The notes under the pieces were generated by a model that worked only from the letters and a program-made list of their open reading frames with translations, was not told the DNA's origin and did not search any database. Position numbers and translations under genes: made by a program. Positions 8,474 through 17,130 of a DNA stretch of 44,169 bases are shown in pieces. Source of the DNA: Paracoccaceae bacterium (GTDB lineage Bacteria > Pseudomonadota > Alphaproteobacteria > Rhodobacterales > Rhodobacteraceae); assembly GCA_029247845.1 (NCBI GenBank), contig JAQWKM010000173.1:1-44169 (forward strand), given 5' to 3'. Within the stretch, counting starts at the first letter, position 1. The number at the start of each line of letters is the position of its first letter.

Positions 8474-9430
8474 TTATAAGCAGTCAGTTATAGTCTTAGC
8501 CATTTTGCGGATCAGTTGAGTATATAATTCTGGGCCAGGCTCTAGTTTAAAACCTAACGGGTCAATTACACCAGTTTTAGCATCGGTTCCAGCTAGCACA
8601 GTATCAACAATTCCTGGATTGAACTGGGGTTCTGCAAGCACACAAGACACATTCTGATTTTTCACCCTTTTATGAATTTCAGCTACTCGAGACGGGCTCG
8701 GGTCAGAAGCATCACTTAGAGAAATTGCTCCCGCCGCGGGGAAATCAAAGCTGTTCTCGAAGTACTGATATGCATCGTGGAACACGACAAAACTTTTTCC
8801 CCTTACCGGATCCAGAATTCCATTTATCTCTGTAATCAGATCATCTATCTCTGATCGTCCAGCAGCAGCATTTCCAAAGTATGTTCCTGCATTTTCTGGG
8901 TCGGCTAATGACAATTCGGCAGCAATCAAATTCAACCAAGTTTTTGCGTTTTCGACTGAAAGCCATGCATGCGGATCGTGCGCACCGTGTCCGTGATCAT
9001 CTTTTTTGTCATGGTCATCGTGATCGTCGTGATCATCTTTTTTGTCATGCTCCTCATGGTCATGTTCTTCAAAAAGAGCACCCTCTCTGAACTTAAGTAG
9101 CTTTGTTTCACTGGCTTCCAGAAGTGTTATTACTTTGGCATTTTGAGAGAGCGTTTCCACTGCATTTTCCATCCAGGGGGTTAGACCTTCACCCATCCAA
9201 AACACTAAAATTGCATCCTGCAACGCTTTAGCCTCGGAAGGACGCAGCCGATATTCGTGAGGTGAGGCACCAGGTTGGATAATGAGCTTTGGTGCCCCTA
9301 CACCTGCCATTACGCGCGAGACTAGTGAATGTATCGGTGCTATATCAACCGCCACATTTGGCGTATCGGCCATAGCTGTGCTGCCTACCAAAGCGGCAAC
9401 CACCGTCAGTGAAGCAAGTTTTCTGGACAT
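8474..9430 (-). CDS. znuA: Zinc ABC transporter, periplasmic zinc-binding protein ZnuA
   Basis: This cluster A-I metal-binding protein of about 318 residues captures Zn2+ in the periplasm and delivers it to ZnuBC. A signal peptide covers roughly residues 1-21 (ending STAMA). The metal-site His residues appear in ASPHEY (about His58), HDPHAW (about His154) and FHDAYQYF (about His218). Between the first two lies an Asp/His/Lys-rich loop (about residues 123-151), typical of ZnuA. ATG 9430 is preferred over the in-frame GTG 9442, because GGAG lies 6 nt upstream of the ATG and overlaps that GTG. The gene is divergent from zur-znuCB, with a candidate Zur operator between them. Zn-dependent repression by Zur is expected. 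Confidence 0.96.
   Translation of the reverse strand: MSRKLASLTVVAALVGSTAMADTPNVAVDIAPIHSLVSRVMAGVGAPKLIIQPGASPHEYRLRPSEAKALQDAILVFWMGEGLTPWMENAVETLSQNAKVITLLEASETKLLKFREGALFEEHDHEEHDKKDDHDDHDDHDKKDDHGHGAHDPHAWLSVENAKTWLNLIAAELSLADPENAGTYFGNAAAGRSEIDDLITEINGILDPVRGKSFVVFHDAYQYFENSFDFPAAGAISLSDASDPSPSRVAEIHKRVKNQNVSCVLAEPQFNPGIVDTVLAGTDAKTGVIDPLGFKLEPGPELYTQLIRKMAKTITDCL
8992..9049 (-). repeat. Imperfect 36-bp tandem repeat in the znuA His-rich loop
   Basis: A 22-bp segment at 8992-9013 recurs exactly at 9028-9049, with a period of 36 bp (12 codons). Each copy encodes a His-Asp-Lys-Lys-Asp-Asp-His block. The period keeps the frame, so the metal-binding loop seems to have grown by in-frame duplication. 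Length variation between strains would be expected here. Confidence 0.8.
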
Positions 9431-9473
9431 TATTTTCTCCACGATATAGTATTACATAACGCTGTTTATATTA

Positions 9474-9489
9474 TTATGTTATAATATTG
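9474..9489. promoter_or_regulatory. Candidate Zur operator between znuA and zur-znuCB
   Basis: The 76-bp divergent intergenic region contains ATGTTATAATAT at 9476-9487. It differs by one base from the palindromic core ATGTTATAACAT that I recall for alphaproteobacterial Zur boxes. An overlapping perfect inverted repeat is TATTAT-GTT-ATAATA at 9472-9486. The position suits repression of both divergent units when zinc is sufficient. The match is by eye, not scored with a matrix. Confidence 0.5.
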
Positions 9490-9506
9490 CAATAGGAGAC
9501 TTAGAC

Positions 9507-10004
9507 TTGTCTGACGGAAAACCCATTTCGATTGCCTTTGAACAACATGATCATAACGCATGTTTGGGCAAAGCGATGCAAGCTGCGCAAGGCTATTGCG
9601 AAGAGCACAAGCTCCAACTCACTCCGGCGCGGCGCAAAGTTCTTGAATTACTTCTTCAGGAACACCGTGCGCTTGGAGCCTATACGATCCTCGATTTATT
9701 GCGAGAGGCAGGGTTTAATTCTCAGCCACCGGTCGCATATCGAGCCCTTGATTTCCTTGTTGAAAACGGCTTTGCACATAGAATAGAACGATTAAATGCT
9801 TTTGTGGCTTGCGCCCTCCCCGGCACAGAACATTCACCAGCCTTTATGATTTGCCGACAGTGTGAAACCGTGGCAGAAACACAATCGTCTGAGTCTAACT
9901 TCAACTTTTCAACGACCGCAGACTTTTCAGGTTTTAAAATCGAGCAAACCATTATTGAGGCCAAGGGTGTGTGTAATTCCTGTGCAGAAATAGAACAATT
10001 ATGA
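9507..10004 (+). CDS. zur: Fur-family zinc uptake repressor Zur
   Basis: This 165-residue Fur-family regulator has an N-terminal winged helix (LTPARRKVLELLLQEHRALG, then PVAYRALDFLVENGFAHRIE) and a C-terminal dimerisation domain. Structural-zinc Cys pairs are visible in CRQC (after FMI) and CNSC near the end. The start is TTG at 9507, with AGGAG at 9494-9498 and 8-nt spacing. This start keeps the HDHNAC segment near the N-terminus, a feature of alphaproteobacterial Zur proteins. The stop overlaps znuC by 4 bp (ATGA). Its partners are ZnuC, ZnuB and the divergent ZnuA, so zinc rather than iron or manganese is the likely effector. Confidence 0.93.
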   Translation: MSDGKPISIAFEQHDHNACLGKAMQAAQGYCEEHKLQLTPARRKVLELLLQEHRALGAYTILDLLREAGFNSQPPVAYRALDFLVENGFAHRIERLNAFVACALPGTEHSPAFMICRQCETVAETQSSESNFNFSTTADFSGFKIEQTIIEAKGVCNSCAEIEQL

Positions 10005-10741
10005 ACCTAATTTCTGTTAAAAACCTTGCTGTAAAGTACGGCGGCAATACGGTACTGCAAAAGGTTGACCTTGACATTGAACAGGGCGAGATTGTGACCG
10101 TCGTTGGTCCCAACGGTTCAGGAAAGACCAGTCTTTTGAAAGCCATCATTGGAGCGGTTGAGCCTGCCACAGGGCTTGTGACGCTCAAACCAGAATTGAA
10201 AATTGGTTATGTACCTCAGCGATTGAATTTTAATCCAACGCTACCGATCACTGTAGAACGCTTTATGCGGCTCACTGCCAAAGCCGAAACAAAATCTTGT
10301 ATCACAGCTTTAGAGACAGCAGGAGTGCCGGAGCTACTTAAGGGGCAAATGTCGGAGCTCTCTGGTGGTCAATTTCAACGCGTTCTCCTTGCCAGCGCTT
10401 TACTAGGCTGTCCAGAAATCCTGCTTTTGGATGAGGCTACCCAAGGTCTTGATCAACCAGGATCGGCAGCATTTTACCGCCAGATCGAGGCCGTACGACG
10501 TGACACAGGCTGTGCAGTTTTGATGATTAGCCATGACCTACACGTAGTAATGAGTGCTTCCGATCGCGTAATATGCCTTAATGGCCATGTATGTTGCGCT
10601 GGCACTCCAGCAGTTGTTGCCTCAACACCAGAGTATAAGGCTTTATTTGGAGATGGCACAGATGGGGCGCTGGCTTTATATCGGCACGATCATGACCATC
10701 ACCATGATAATAGCGCAAAGATCCATGAGGTGGCTGATTAA
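10001..10741 (+). CDS. znuC: Zinc ABC transporter ATP-binding protein ZnuC
   Basis: This 246-residue ATPase subunit energises Zn2+ import on the cytoplasmic face of ZnuB. It shows Walker A GPNGSGKTS, the Q-loop near YVPQRL, the ABC signature LSGGQFQRV, Walker B ILLLDEATQ and the switch His in ISHDLH. The C-terminus has a His/Asp-rich tail (HDHDHHHDN) that could bind zinc, as seen in some ZnuC proteins. It overlaps zur by 4 bp and znuB by 1 bp (TAATG), which indicates one operon under Zur control. Confidence 0.96.
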   Translation: MNLISVKNLAVKYGGNTVLQKVDLDIEQGEIVTVVGPNGSGKTSLLKAIIGAVEPATGLVTLKPELKIGYVPQRLNFNPTLPITVERFMRLTAKAETKSCITALETAGVPELLKGQMSELSGGQFQRVLLASALLGCPEILLLDEATQGLDQPGSAAFYRQIEAVRRDTGCAVLMISHDLHVVMSASDRVICLNGHVCCAGTPAVVASTPEYKALFGDGTDGALALYRHDHDHHHDNSAKIHEVAD

Positions 10742-11538
10742 TGCTAGACGATTTCATGATGCGTGCTACGTTGGCAGGTATCGGAGTTTCATTAGCTGCG
10801 GCTCCATTAGGCTGTTTCGTAGTATGGCGCCGTATGGCCTATTTTGGAGATGCTACCGCGCATGCAGCGATCTTGGGCGTAGCTTTATCGTTGGCGCTGG
10901 ATGTTTCAATTTTTGCAGGTGCACTATTAGTATCTCTCGTGATGGCGTGGACAGTGACGCAGCTTTCTGTGCGAGGCTACGCAATGGATACGCTTTTAGG
11001 TGTGTTAGCGCACTCTACACTGGCTGTTGGTTTGGTCGTTGTTTCATTCCTATCTGGCGTTCGAATTGATCTGATGGCGTATCTGTTTGGAGATATTCTT
11101 GCTGTTTCGCGCGCCGATCTTGCAATAATCTGGGCTGGTGCTGTGCTGGTGATTGCACTCATCTCATGGCGGTGGTCATCCCTTTTGATCACAACACTAA
11201 ATGAGGAATTGGCTTATGCGAGCGGCCTAAACCCAAACCGCGAGAAGCTTATCCTCACTCTTGCATTGGGGATTACTGTTGCAGTTGCAATTAAAGTCGT
11301 CGGCGTCCTACTAATCGTAGCGATGTTGATCATACCTACTGCTGCAGCTCGCAGTCTGGCGCGCACACCAGAGGCAATGGCTTTCATGGGTGCTCTGATA
11401 GGTATTATTTCGACTGCAGCAGGCCTTAGGGCGGCTTACATTTTTGATACACCCACCGGCCCATCAATAGTATGCGTTGCCTCAGTCTTTTTTACAATCT
11501 TCAGCATTATAGTTCCAGTTAGAAATAAACGATTTTAG
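10741..11538 (+). CDS. znuB: Zinc ABC transporter permease ZnuB
   Basis: This 265-residue inner-membrane permease of the ABC-3 family forms the zinc channel. It has several hydrophobic segments and the usual family features, such as RRMAYFGDATAHAAILG near the N-terminus and NEELAYASGLNP in the cytoplasmic loop that contacts the ATPase. The gene starts on the last base of the znuC stop. No clear terminator follows; the next 226 bp up to the converging MmgE/PrpD gene show no hairpin with a T-run. Confidence 0.95.
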   Translation: MLDDFMMRATLAGIGVSLAAAPLGCFVVWRRMAYFGDATAHAAILGVALSLALDVSIFAGALLVSLVMAWTVTQLSVRGYAMDTLLGVLAHSTLAVGLVVVSFLSGVRIDLMAYLFGDILAVSRADLAIIWAGAVLVIALISWRWSSLLITTLNEELAYASGLNPNREKLILTLALGITVAVAIKVVGVLLIVAMLIIPTAAARSLARTPEAMAFMGALIGIISTAAGLRAAYIFDTPTGPSIVCVASVFFTIFSIIVPVRNKRF

Positions 11539-11764
11539 TCTCTCCATCAGAGGGTGAGGTGGATAAGGGTGGATAATTCCCCACTACATCATTTTACGGA
11601 TAAAAACTATTCTGATGAAGTATTTAAAAGATTTGACCTGCAGTTATCATAGCCTATTTATAACGGCATTTATGTAACTAGCGCCTTGTCTTAGAATTAC
11701 TTCAGAGAAGTAAAGTCTTTTCGCATCTATTGGCTCCTATTTCTGTTAAATGATTGCCTAAATT

Positions 11765-13102
11765 TTATGTATCAAAAACTTTGGTAACATGTGAAAATTC
11801 ATCCATAATCATAAGATTTTTGTAAACCTCCTCACTCTCCTGATCGCTCCAGCATCTGGTAGTTAAGCTCATGTATTTATCTTTTAATTGCGCACTATCG
11901 TATGGATCCTGCCAATCACCGCGGTTAGTCTCGACTTCTGCCCGAAAGCTGGAACCATTTTTCATGGTAATGTTAACCAAGGCAGGCCTCAAGTCAGGCA
12001 ACTTAGCTGACATATGGCTGTTTTCTTTCACCGTAGTTTTGGCTGCTAACGCCAATATCGCTGGATTACTCAGGGCAGAGCCTGTAAAGCTTAGGACCTT
12101 TGACGAACGGTTGACCAAAGTAGTGGCAATTGCAAAAGGAATAGAAAACCGGGCTGCAAGTGCGTTGTGTGGCTTTTGGTCATCTAGTTCCGCCGCAAGA
12201 AAATAGCTCTCTACAAGAATGCAGGAAATTTCTTCGGGATATCGAAGTTCTGAGTGTCGATCAATCAACATCCAAACAGCATCTAAGGCAGCGTGGTTAT
12301 AGCGACAACATGCATGTAATTTGAAATAATTCCGGCTAACTTCAAATCGCTCTCCTATCTTATCTAAAGCGGCATCAACGTCGAAACAGGATGAAACGAC
12401 TCCTCCAAATACAGAGCGCAATCCATCTTTTTCACCACTAAAACCTGCGATCAGCAATCCATATGCTATGTGAGCCATTTGATTAGCGACCCCGGTATAC
12501 GCATTTCGAACCGTTCCACCTTCAACCATAGTTTTTCTGCTTGTCGCCAATGTTAGGCTCGATGCTATATTTATCAGTTCTGATAATTGTACTTCATCCA
12601 GCTGGTTAAGTGACCCTAGCGATGCAGCAGCGCCAACTACACCCCATGTCCCGTGAGGATGCATGTTAGGGTGAAGTGAAGTGGAAAGACCAACCCTAGC
12701 AGCGATGTCGTAACCTATGATGAATGATTTTAAAAAATCTTTTCCTGAAACTGGGTGAAGAGCATTTTCTGAAGCAGCAAGCAATGCTGGTAGGACATGC
12801 ATGCCCGGATGCCCACGGGCGAATTGATGCCCCTCATCCATCTCTAATACTGTACCAGCAGTTCCATTTATCAAGCTTGCCGTCTGCGGGTCAGTTACCT
12901 TTGAGTTACCCAGTATTCGCGATTTTCCAGGAGAATTTATAGAATCCACAAATGCTAACATCTCGGGTTCAGCACTGCCCCCAATTATGGCACCAATGCA
13001 ATCTGCAATGATTAACTTTGCCCTAAATATTATTTCGCTGGGAATGTGATCAAAGTTAGTTTGTCGAATAAACGCTGAAAAAACGTTGAGGTGTTCAGTC
13101 AT
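11765..13102 (-). CDS. MmgE/PrpD family protein
   Basis: This 445-residue protein belongs to the MmgE/PrpD family, whose members include 2-methylcitrate dehydratase, cis-aconitate decarboxylase and iminodisuccinate epimerase. All act on small polycarboxylic acids. Family features include LIINGTAGTVLEMDEGHQF-like residues (about 70-95), GHPGMHVLPALLA, HPHGTWGVVGAAASLG and KLHACCRYNHAALDA, with the conserved Lys and His residues. It is transcribed divergently from the LIV-type transporter (135 bp between starts), so it probably shares regulation and substrate with that island. The sequence does not fix the reaction. A dehydratase or isomerase on an alkylated di- or tricarboxylate is likely. Confidence 0.92.
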   Translation of the reverse strand: MTEHLNVFSAFIRQTNFDHIPSEIIFRAKLIIADCIGAIIGGSAEPEMLAFVDSINSPGKSRILGNSKVTDPQTASLINGTAGTVLEMDEGHQFARGHPGMHVLPALLAASENALHPVSGKDFLKSFIIGYDIAARVGLSTSLHPNMHPHGTWGVVGAAASLGSLNQLDEVQLSELINIASSLTLATSRKTMVEGGTVRNAYTGVANQMAHIAYGLLIAGFSGEKDGLRSVFGGVVSSCFDVDAALDKIGERFEVSRNYFKLHACCRYNHAALDAVWMLIDRHSELRYPEEISCILVESYFLAAELDDQKPHNALAARFSIPFAIATTLVNRSSKVLSFTGSALSNPAILALAAKTTVKENSHMSAKLPDLRPALVNITMKNGSSFRAEVETNRGDWQDPYDSAQLKDKYMSLTTRCWSDQESEEVYKNLMIMDEFSHVTKVFDT

Positions 13103-13237
13103 CAGAGCAACCCAGATATTGAAATTAATAGATTCGCGCTATCGTCCTTGTTATTCTTTGGACATAAGAAATCTTTTACAGTTCTATATAGTCGTAAGAA
13201 TGTACAAATACATAAAAAAAATCAACGGGAGTTTAAA

Positions 13238-14467
13238 ATGAAAAAGATAAACGAGCTACTTTCTGGCTCACGGCGTCGGTTTATGGGACAAGCTTCGGCT
13301 TCATTTGCTTTAGCATCAACAGGGTTAGCAGTTCCACATATTGCACAGGCAGCAAGTGCAGTAAAAATTGGTTTAATTCATCCAGCAACTGGCTGGGCGG
13401 CTTTCCCAGCAGCACAACTGCGCTACGGTGCACAAATGGCTATTGCAGACATCAATGCAGCGGGTGGTATTAAGTCCATGGGCGGTGCGCCTGTAGAAGC
13501 TATTCTTGGGGATTCTCAAACAAAGCCTGAAATTGGCGCCGCTGAAGTTGAGAAAATGAATGAGGCCGGTGTCGATGCTATCCAAGGCTGTTACCAGTCT
13601 GCAGTTGGCCTCGCGGCTTCAGCGGCTGCAGCTAAATACAACATTCCATTTTCAATCGATGTAGGCGTGTCAGATAAATTGGTTCAGCGCGGACTACCAA
13701 ACGTCTTTCGTATGGCTGACGGCTATGGGCGCATTGCAGCCGATGCTTCTGTTAATCTTGCAGAGATAAACAAGGCGGCAGGGTCTCCTGCGAAAACGGT
13801 TGCCATCGTGCATGAAGAGTCAGAATTTGGTACAGGAACGGCCAAGATGGTCACCAAAGCCCTTGCCAGCCATGGCTTGGACGTCATCGAAACGATCAAA
13901 CACGCCAATCCAACACGTAACTTTGACAATATCGCCCTTCGGCTTAAAGCGGCAAAACCTGATATAATCATGCCAATTAACTACCCAGGCGAATATGTTT
14001 TGCTAGCGAAAACTTTGCGCCAACAGCGTGTTGACTTTATGGCTAGCTATTCTGTTCTTGGCGGTGGCTTTAACTTTAAGTTTGTTGAAGAAATGCCTCA
14101 AATTGCCGAGAACATGATCGATGTAAACCACTGGTATAACCCGAGCTCAAGTTCTGGTCAGGCAATGCGCAAGCGTACGGAGGCAGATGGCAAATACTTC
14201 ACGTTTGAAGTATATTGTGCATATATGTCTGTCATGTTCCTTGCAGATGGGTTTGAGCGAGCAGGCACAACCGATAAAGAGGCAGTCAACGCTGCACTTT
14301 CAAGCTCAACACTTGAAGTTGATTTCATGCCATATGGACCAACTAAGATGTTGAATGGCCAAAATATGGGTTCACGCGCTGTGGCTATTCAAGCGCAGAA
14401 AGGAGATGTACAGATCATTGCACCATCTTCTTATGCATCTGCAAATGCTATATTCCCTCGGAGCTAA
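13238..14467 (+). CDS. LIV-type ABC transporter substrate-binding protein (Tat-exported)
   Basis: This 409-residue type-I periplasmic binding protein starts a five-gene branched-chain-amino-acid-type transporter operon. The N-terminus carries SRRRFMGQ followed by a hydrophobic stretch ending AQA, a typical twin-arginine signal, so it is exported folded. The mature protein begins near KIGLIHPATGWAAF and has the usual two-lobe pattern. ATG 13238 is preferred, with GGGAG about 7 nt upstream; an upstream in-frame extension to 13091 would bury the Tat signal. Ligands of this family range over amino acids, amides, urea and aromatic acids, so the name does not imply leucine. A stem-loop follows the gene before the permease. 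Confidence 0.94.
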   Translation: MKKINELLSGSRRRFMGQASASFALASTGLAVPHIAQAASAVKIGLIHPATGWAAFPAAQLRYGAQMAIADINAAGGIKSMGGAPVEAILGDSQTKPEIGAAEVEKMNEAGVDAIQGCYQSAVGLAASAAAAKYNIPFSIDVGVSDKLVQRGLPNVFRMADGYGRIAADASVNLAEINKAAGSPAKTVAIVHEESEFGTGTAKMVTKALASHGLDVIETIKHANPTRNFDNIALRLKAAKPDIIMPINYPGEYVLLAKTLRQQRVDFMASYSVLGGGFNFKFVEEMPQIAENMIDVNHWYNPSSSSGQAMRKRTEADGKYFTFEVYCAYMSVMFLADGFERAGTTDKEAVNAALSSSTLEVDFMPYGPTKMLNGQNMGSRAVAIQAQKGDVQIIAPSSYASANAIFPRS

Positions 14468-14483
14468 TATAATACAAACACGG

Positions 14484-14522
14484 ATTTCGTCAGTTTCAAA
14501 TGTTATCTAAAGCTGACGAAAT
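14484..14522 (+). terminator. Stem-loop between the binding-protein gene and the permease
   Basis: Perfect 10-bp arms, ATTTCGTCAG (14484-14493) and CTGACGAAAT (14513-14522), enclose a 19-nt loop and are followed by a T-rich stretch. The position right after a binding-protein gene suggests a partial terminator or a 3' stabiliser. Such elements let the binding protein be made in excess of the membrane subunits. Confidence 0.6.
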
Positions 14523-14553
14523 TTCTTATTTCATTATTTAGAAGAGTCAGAAA

Positions 14554-15432
14554 ATGCTCTCAATAACGCTATCCTTGCTTCCAGCAGGTATTATAAACGG
14601 GCTCATGTTTGGGGCTATTTATGCTCTGGTTGCGCTTGGTCTAACATTAATCTACGGCGTGCTACATATTATTAACTTTGCCCATGGAGCTATGCTAATG
14701 CTGGCTCTTTATTCTGCATACTTTCTGTTCAAAGTCTTAAACATCGATCCATACGTCTCAATTCTCATTGTCACTCCGGCAAGCTATGTTTTTGGTTATA
14801 CGATATATCGTTGGGGTATAGGCAAGTTATCAGGTGGCCGCGATCAAAATATTCTACTAATTACTTTAGGGCTGTCGATTATCTTGGAGAATTCAGCGCT
14901 CTTCTTCTTTACCGGAGACCAACAAACTATAAGTCTGCCGTACAGTTACGAATCCTTTGATCTTGGTTTTCTATACCTTTCGTACCCCAAATTGATCTCA
15001 TTCGTAGCTTCTCTGATAATATGTGTCTTGCTATGGATGTTGATGACACTAACTGATCTGGGCAAAGCAATTCGAGCTGTTGCAAAAGAACGCGAGGGCG
15101 CTCGACTAGTTGGGATTGACGTTGAGCATGTCTTTGCTGTGACCTTTGGGATCGGTGTTGCTTGTTTGGGTGCGGCCGGCTGCATGTTGTTGCCAATTTT
15201 TTATGTTGATCCGTACACGGGCAATATCTTTGTCATTATCGCGTTCACGATTGTTGTACTGGGCGGCATGGGTAGCATTGTTGGCGCTTTATTGGGTGGT
15301 TTTATTATCGGGGTTACAGAATCAGTTGGAGGATTACTCTTAGGCGAAAGTCTCGGTCAAATTGGCATTTCCCTGATCTTTATCCTCATTCTAATCTTTA
15401 AACCGACTGGCATTTTTGGAAGCAAAGTATGA
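14554..15432 (+). CDS. LIV-type ABC transporter permease (LivH-like)
   Basis: This 292-residue permease has about eight hydrophobic segments. It begins with the family pattern GIINGLMFGAIYALVALGLTLIYG and INFAHGAMLML. The cytoplasmic loop GKAIRAVAKEREGARLVGID is the coupling-helix region that meets the ATPases. It overlaps the second permease by 4 bp (ATGA). It pairs with the LivM-like subunit to form the inner-membrane channel. Confidence 0.95.
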   Translation: MLSITLSLLPAGIINGLMFGAIYALVALGLTLIYGVLHIINFAHGAMLMLALYSAYFLFKVLNIDPYVSILIVTPASYVFGYTIYRWGIGKLSGGRDQNILLITLGLSIILENSALFFFTGDQQTISLPYSYESFDLGFLYLSYPKLISFVASLIICVLLWMLMTLTDLGKAIRAVAKEREGARLVGIDVEHVFAVTFGIGVACLGAAGCMLLPIFYVDPYTGNIFVIIAFTIVVLGGMGSIVGALLGGFIIGVTESVGGLLLGESLGQIGISLIFILILIFKPTGIFGSKV

Positions 15433-16397
15433 AATTGCCCTTTCGATCAAATATTTTCATAGCGCTTGGTTTGCTCACAGCAATGCTTGCACCGTTCGGT
15501 ATCTCGAGCAAGTTTCAGCTTGATGTACTGACCTTGATCTTCTTTACTGCCTACCTTGGTCAATCTTGGAATATTCTGGGTGGTTACGCTGGGCAGTTTT
15601 CTTTTGGTGGCGTGATGTTCTTTGGGACAGGTGCATACACTTCCTCAATATTATTGAGTAGTTTTGGGTTACCCCCGATCATAGGAATTTTTGCCGCCAT
15701 CTTCATGGGGGCACTGCTTGGATTAGTCGTAGGCTATCTTAGCTTTCGCTCAGGTTTACGGGGATCTTACTTTGCCCTTATCACACTTGCTTTTGCAGAA
15801 TTATTGCGCGTATTGGCCAATTCGGTTGAGTTTACGGGCGGCGGTGTAGGTTTATTTTTAACCTACGCGCCTGGATTGTATAATCTGCAGTTTACTTCCC
15901 CGACTGGGTTCTATTACTTCTCGCTCATTCTATTGGTGATCTCACTTGCTATAGCAATATGGCTTGAGCGCTCTCGTTTTGGAGCACAGCTGGTTGCGAT
16001 CCGAGAAAACGAAGATGCGGCAGAGGCCCTTGGCGTCGATACACTAAAATGCAAAATCTATGCAATTATGATAATGGGAGGTATGGGCGGTGCAGCAGGC
16101 ACATTTTATGCCCAGAAGTACCTTTATATTGATCCACCAATTTCATATTCGATAGCGCTTTCTGTTGAAATGCTTTTGGTCACGATTGTTGGTGGCATGG
16201 GCACAGTTTTTGGACCGCTTATTGGCTCATTTGTTCTTCATACTGTGAATGAGATTGCCCGCCACTTTATCAGCACCCCTGGACTAAGCCTGATCGTTTA
16301 CGGCTTTATTCTTATTGTGATCATCTCCTACCTACCAAATGGGCTCGTTGGGCTATTCCGCAAGACCCGAAAGAACAAGGAAAACGACGATGCTTGA
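15429..16397 (+). CDS. LIV-type ABC transporter permease (LivM-like)
   Basis: This 322-residue membrane protein is the second channel subunit. Family marks are WNILGGYAGQFSFGGVMFFG, SGLRGSYFALITLAFAELLR, FTGGGVG and the coupling segment VAIRENEDAAEALGVD. It starts within the stop of the preceding permease gene and ends 8 bp inside the next ATPase gene, so translation is coupled across the operon. The C-terminus has a short charged tail (RKTRKNKEND). Confidence 0.95.
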   Translation: MKLPFRSNIFIALGLLTAMLAPFGISSKFQLDVLTLIFFTAYLGQSWNILGGYAGQFSFGGVMFFGTGAYTSSILLSSFGLPPIIGIFAAIFMGALLGLVVGYLSFRSGLRGSYFALITLAFAELLRVLANSVEFTGGGVGLFLTYAPGLYNLQFTSPTGFYYFSLILLVISLAIAIWLERSRFGAQLVAIRENEDAAEALGVDTLKCKIYAIMIMGGMGGAAGTFYAQKYLYIDPPISYSIALSVEMLLVTIVGGMGTVFGPLIGSFVLHTVNEIARHFISTPGLSLIVYGFILIVIISYLPNGLVGLFRKTRKNKENDDA

Positions 16398-17130
16398 GGT
16401 TAAAAGCGTTACAAAACGCTTTGGCGGGCTGGTTGCGGTATCAGATGTTGATCTTGATGTTGCGAAAGGTGAGATTGTCTCGCTCATCGGACCAAATGGT
16501 GCAGGAAAGACAACATTATTTGCGAGTATTGCTGGGTTTCTAAAGCCCGATGAGGGTGAAGTCATTCTAAATGGCAAATCAATAACCAATTTGAAGCCGC
16601 ATAAAATTTGTAGGCAAGGTATGGTGAGAACGTTCCAGATCACCCAGCCTTTTGCGACTTTGAATACACTTGAGAACATCATGGTCGGTGCTTACGCAAA
16701 CACGAGTAACAAATCTCTCGCAAAATCGAACGCTGAACGCGTTGCTGAAATTGTTGGCATGACCTCTCTTCTGTATCAAACAGCGGATGGATTAACGGTA
16801 GCTGCGCGAAAACGCCTTGAGCTAGCGCGCGCCTTAGCAACCAATCCTCAACTACTGCTGCTAGACGAAGTAATGGCAGGGCTAAACCCAACCGAAATTG
16901 ACGAGATCGTAGACGTCATTCAAGGTATTCGTAACACCGGTGTGACGATTTTTTTGATCGAACATGTGATGAAGGCCGTGGTCAACCTTTCCGATCGAAC
17001 CTATGTTTTGAACGACGGTAAATTGATTGCGCATGGCACGCCCAATTCTATCGCCTCTGATCCTGCCGTTATCGAAGCATACCTCGGGCATGGCGCTGCT
17101 GAAGCTATGGCGCGTGGAGGCAAAGCATGA
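16390..17130 (+). CDS. LIV-type ABC transporter ATP-binding protein (LivG-like)
   Basis: This 246-residue ATPase has Walker A GPNGAGKTT, the Q-loop region VRTFQITQPF, Walker B LLLLDEVMAGLNPTE and the switch His in LIEHVM. The usual LSGG signature is replaced by LTVAARKRLELARALA, a variation seen in some LivG-group proteins. ATG 16390 is chosen because AAGGA lies 9 nt upstream; the in-frame codon at 16339 would overlap the permease by 59 bp. The stop overlaps the next gene by 4 bp. Confidence 0.94.
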   Translation: MLEVKSVTKRFGGLVAVSDVDLDVAKGEIVSLIGPNGAGKTTLFASIAGFLKPDEGEVILNGKSITNLKPHKICRQGMVRTFQITQPFATLNTLENIMVGAYANTSNKSLAKSNAERVAEIVGMTSLLYQTADGLTVAARKRLELARALATNPQLLLLDEVMAGLNPTEIDEIVDVIQGIRNTGVTIFLIEHVMKAVVNLSDRTYVLNDGKLIAHGTPNSIASDPAVIEAYLGHGAAEAMARGGKA

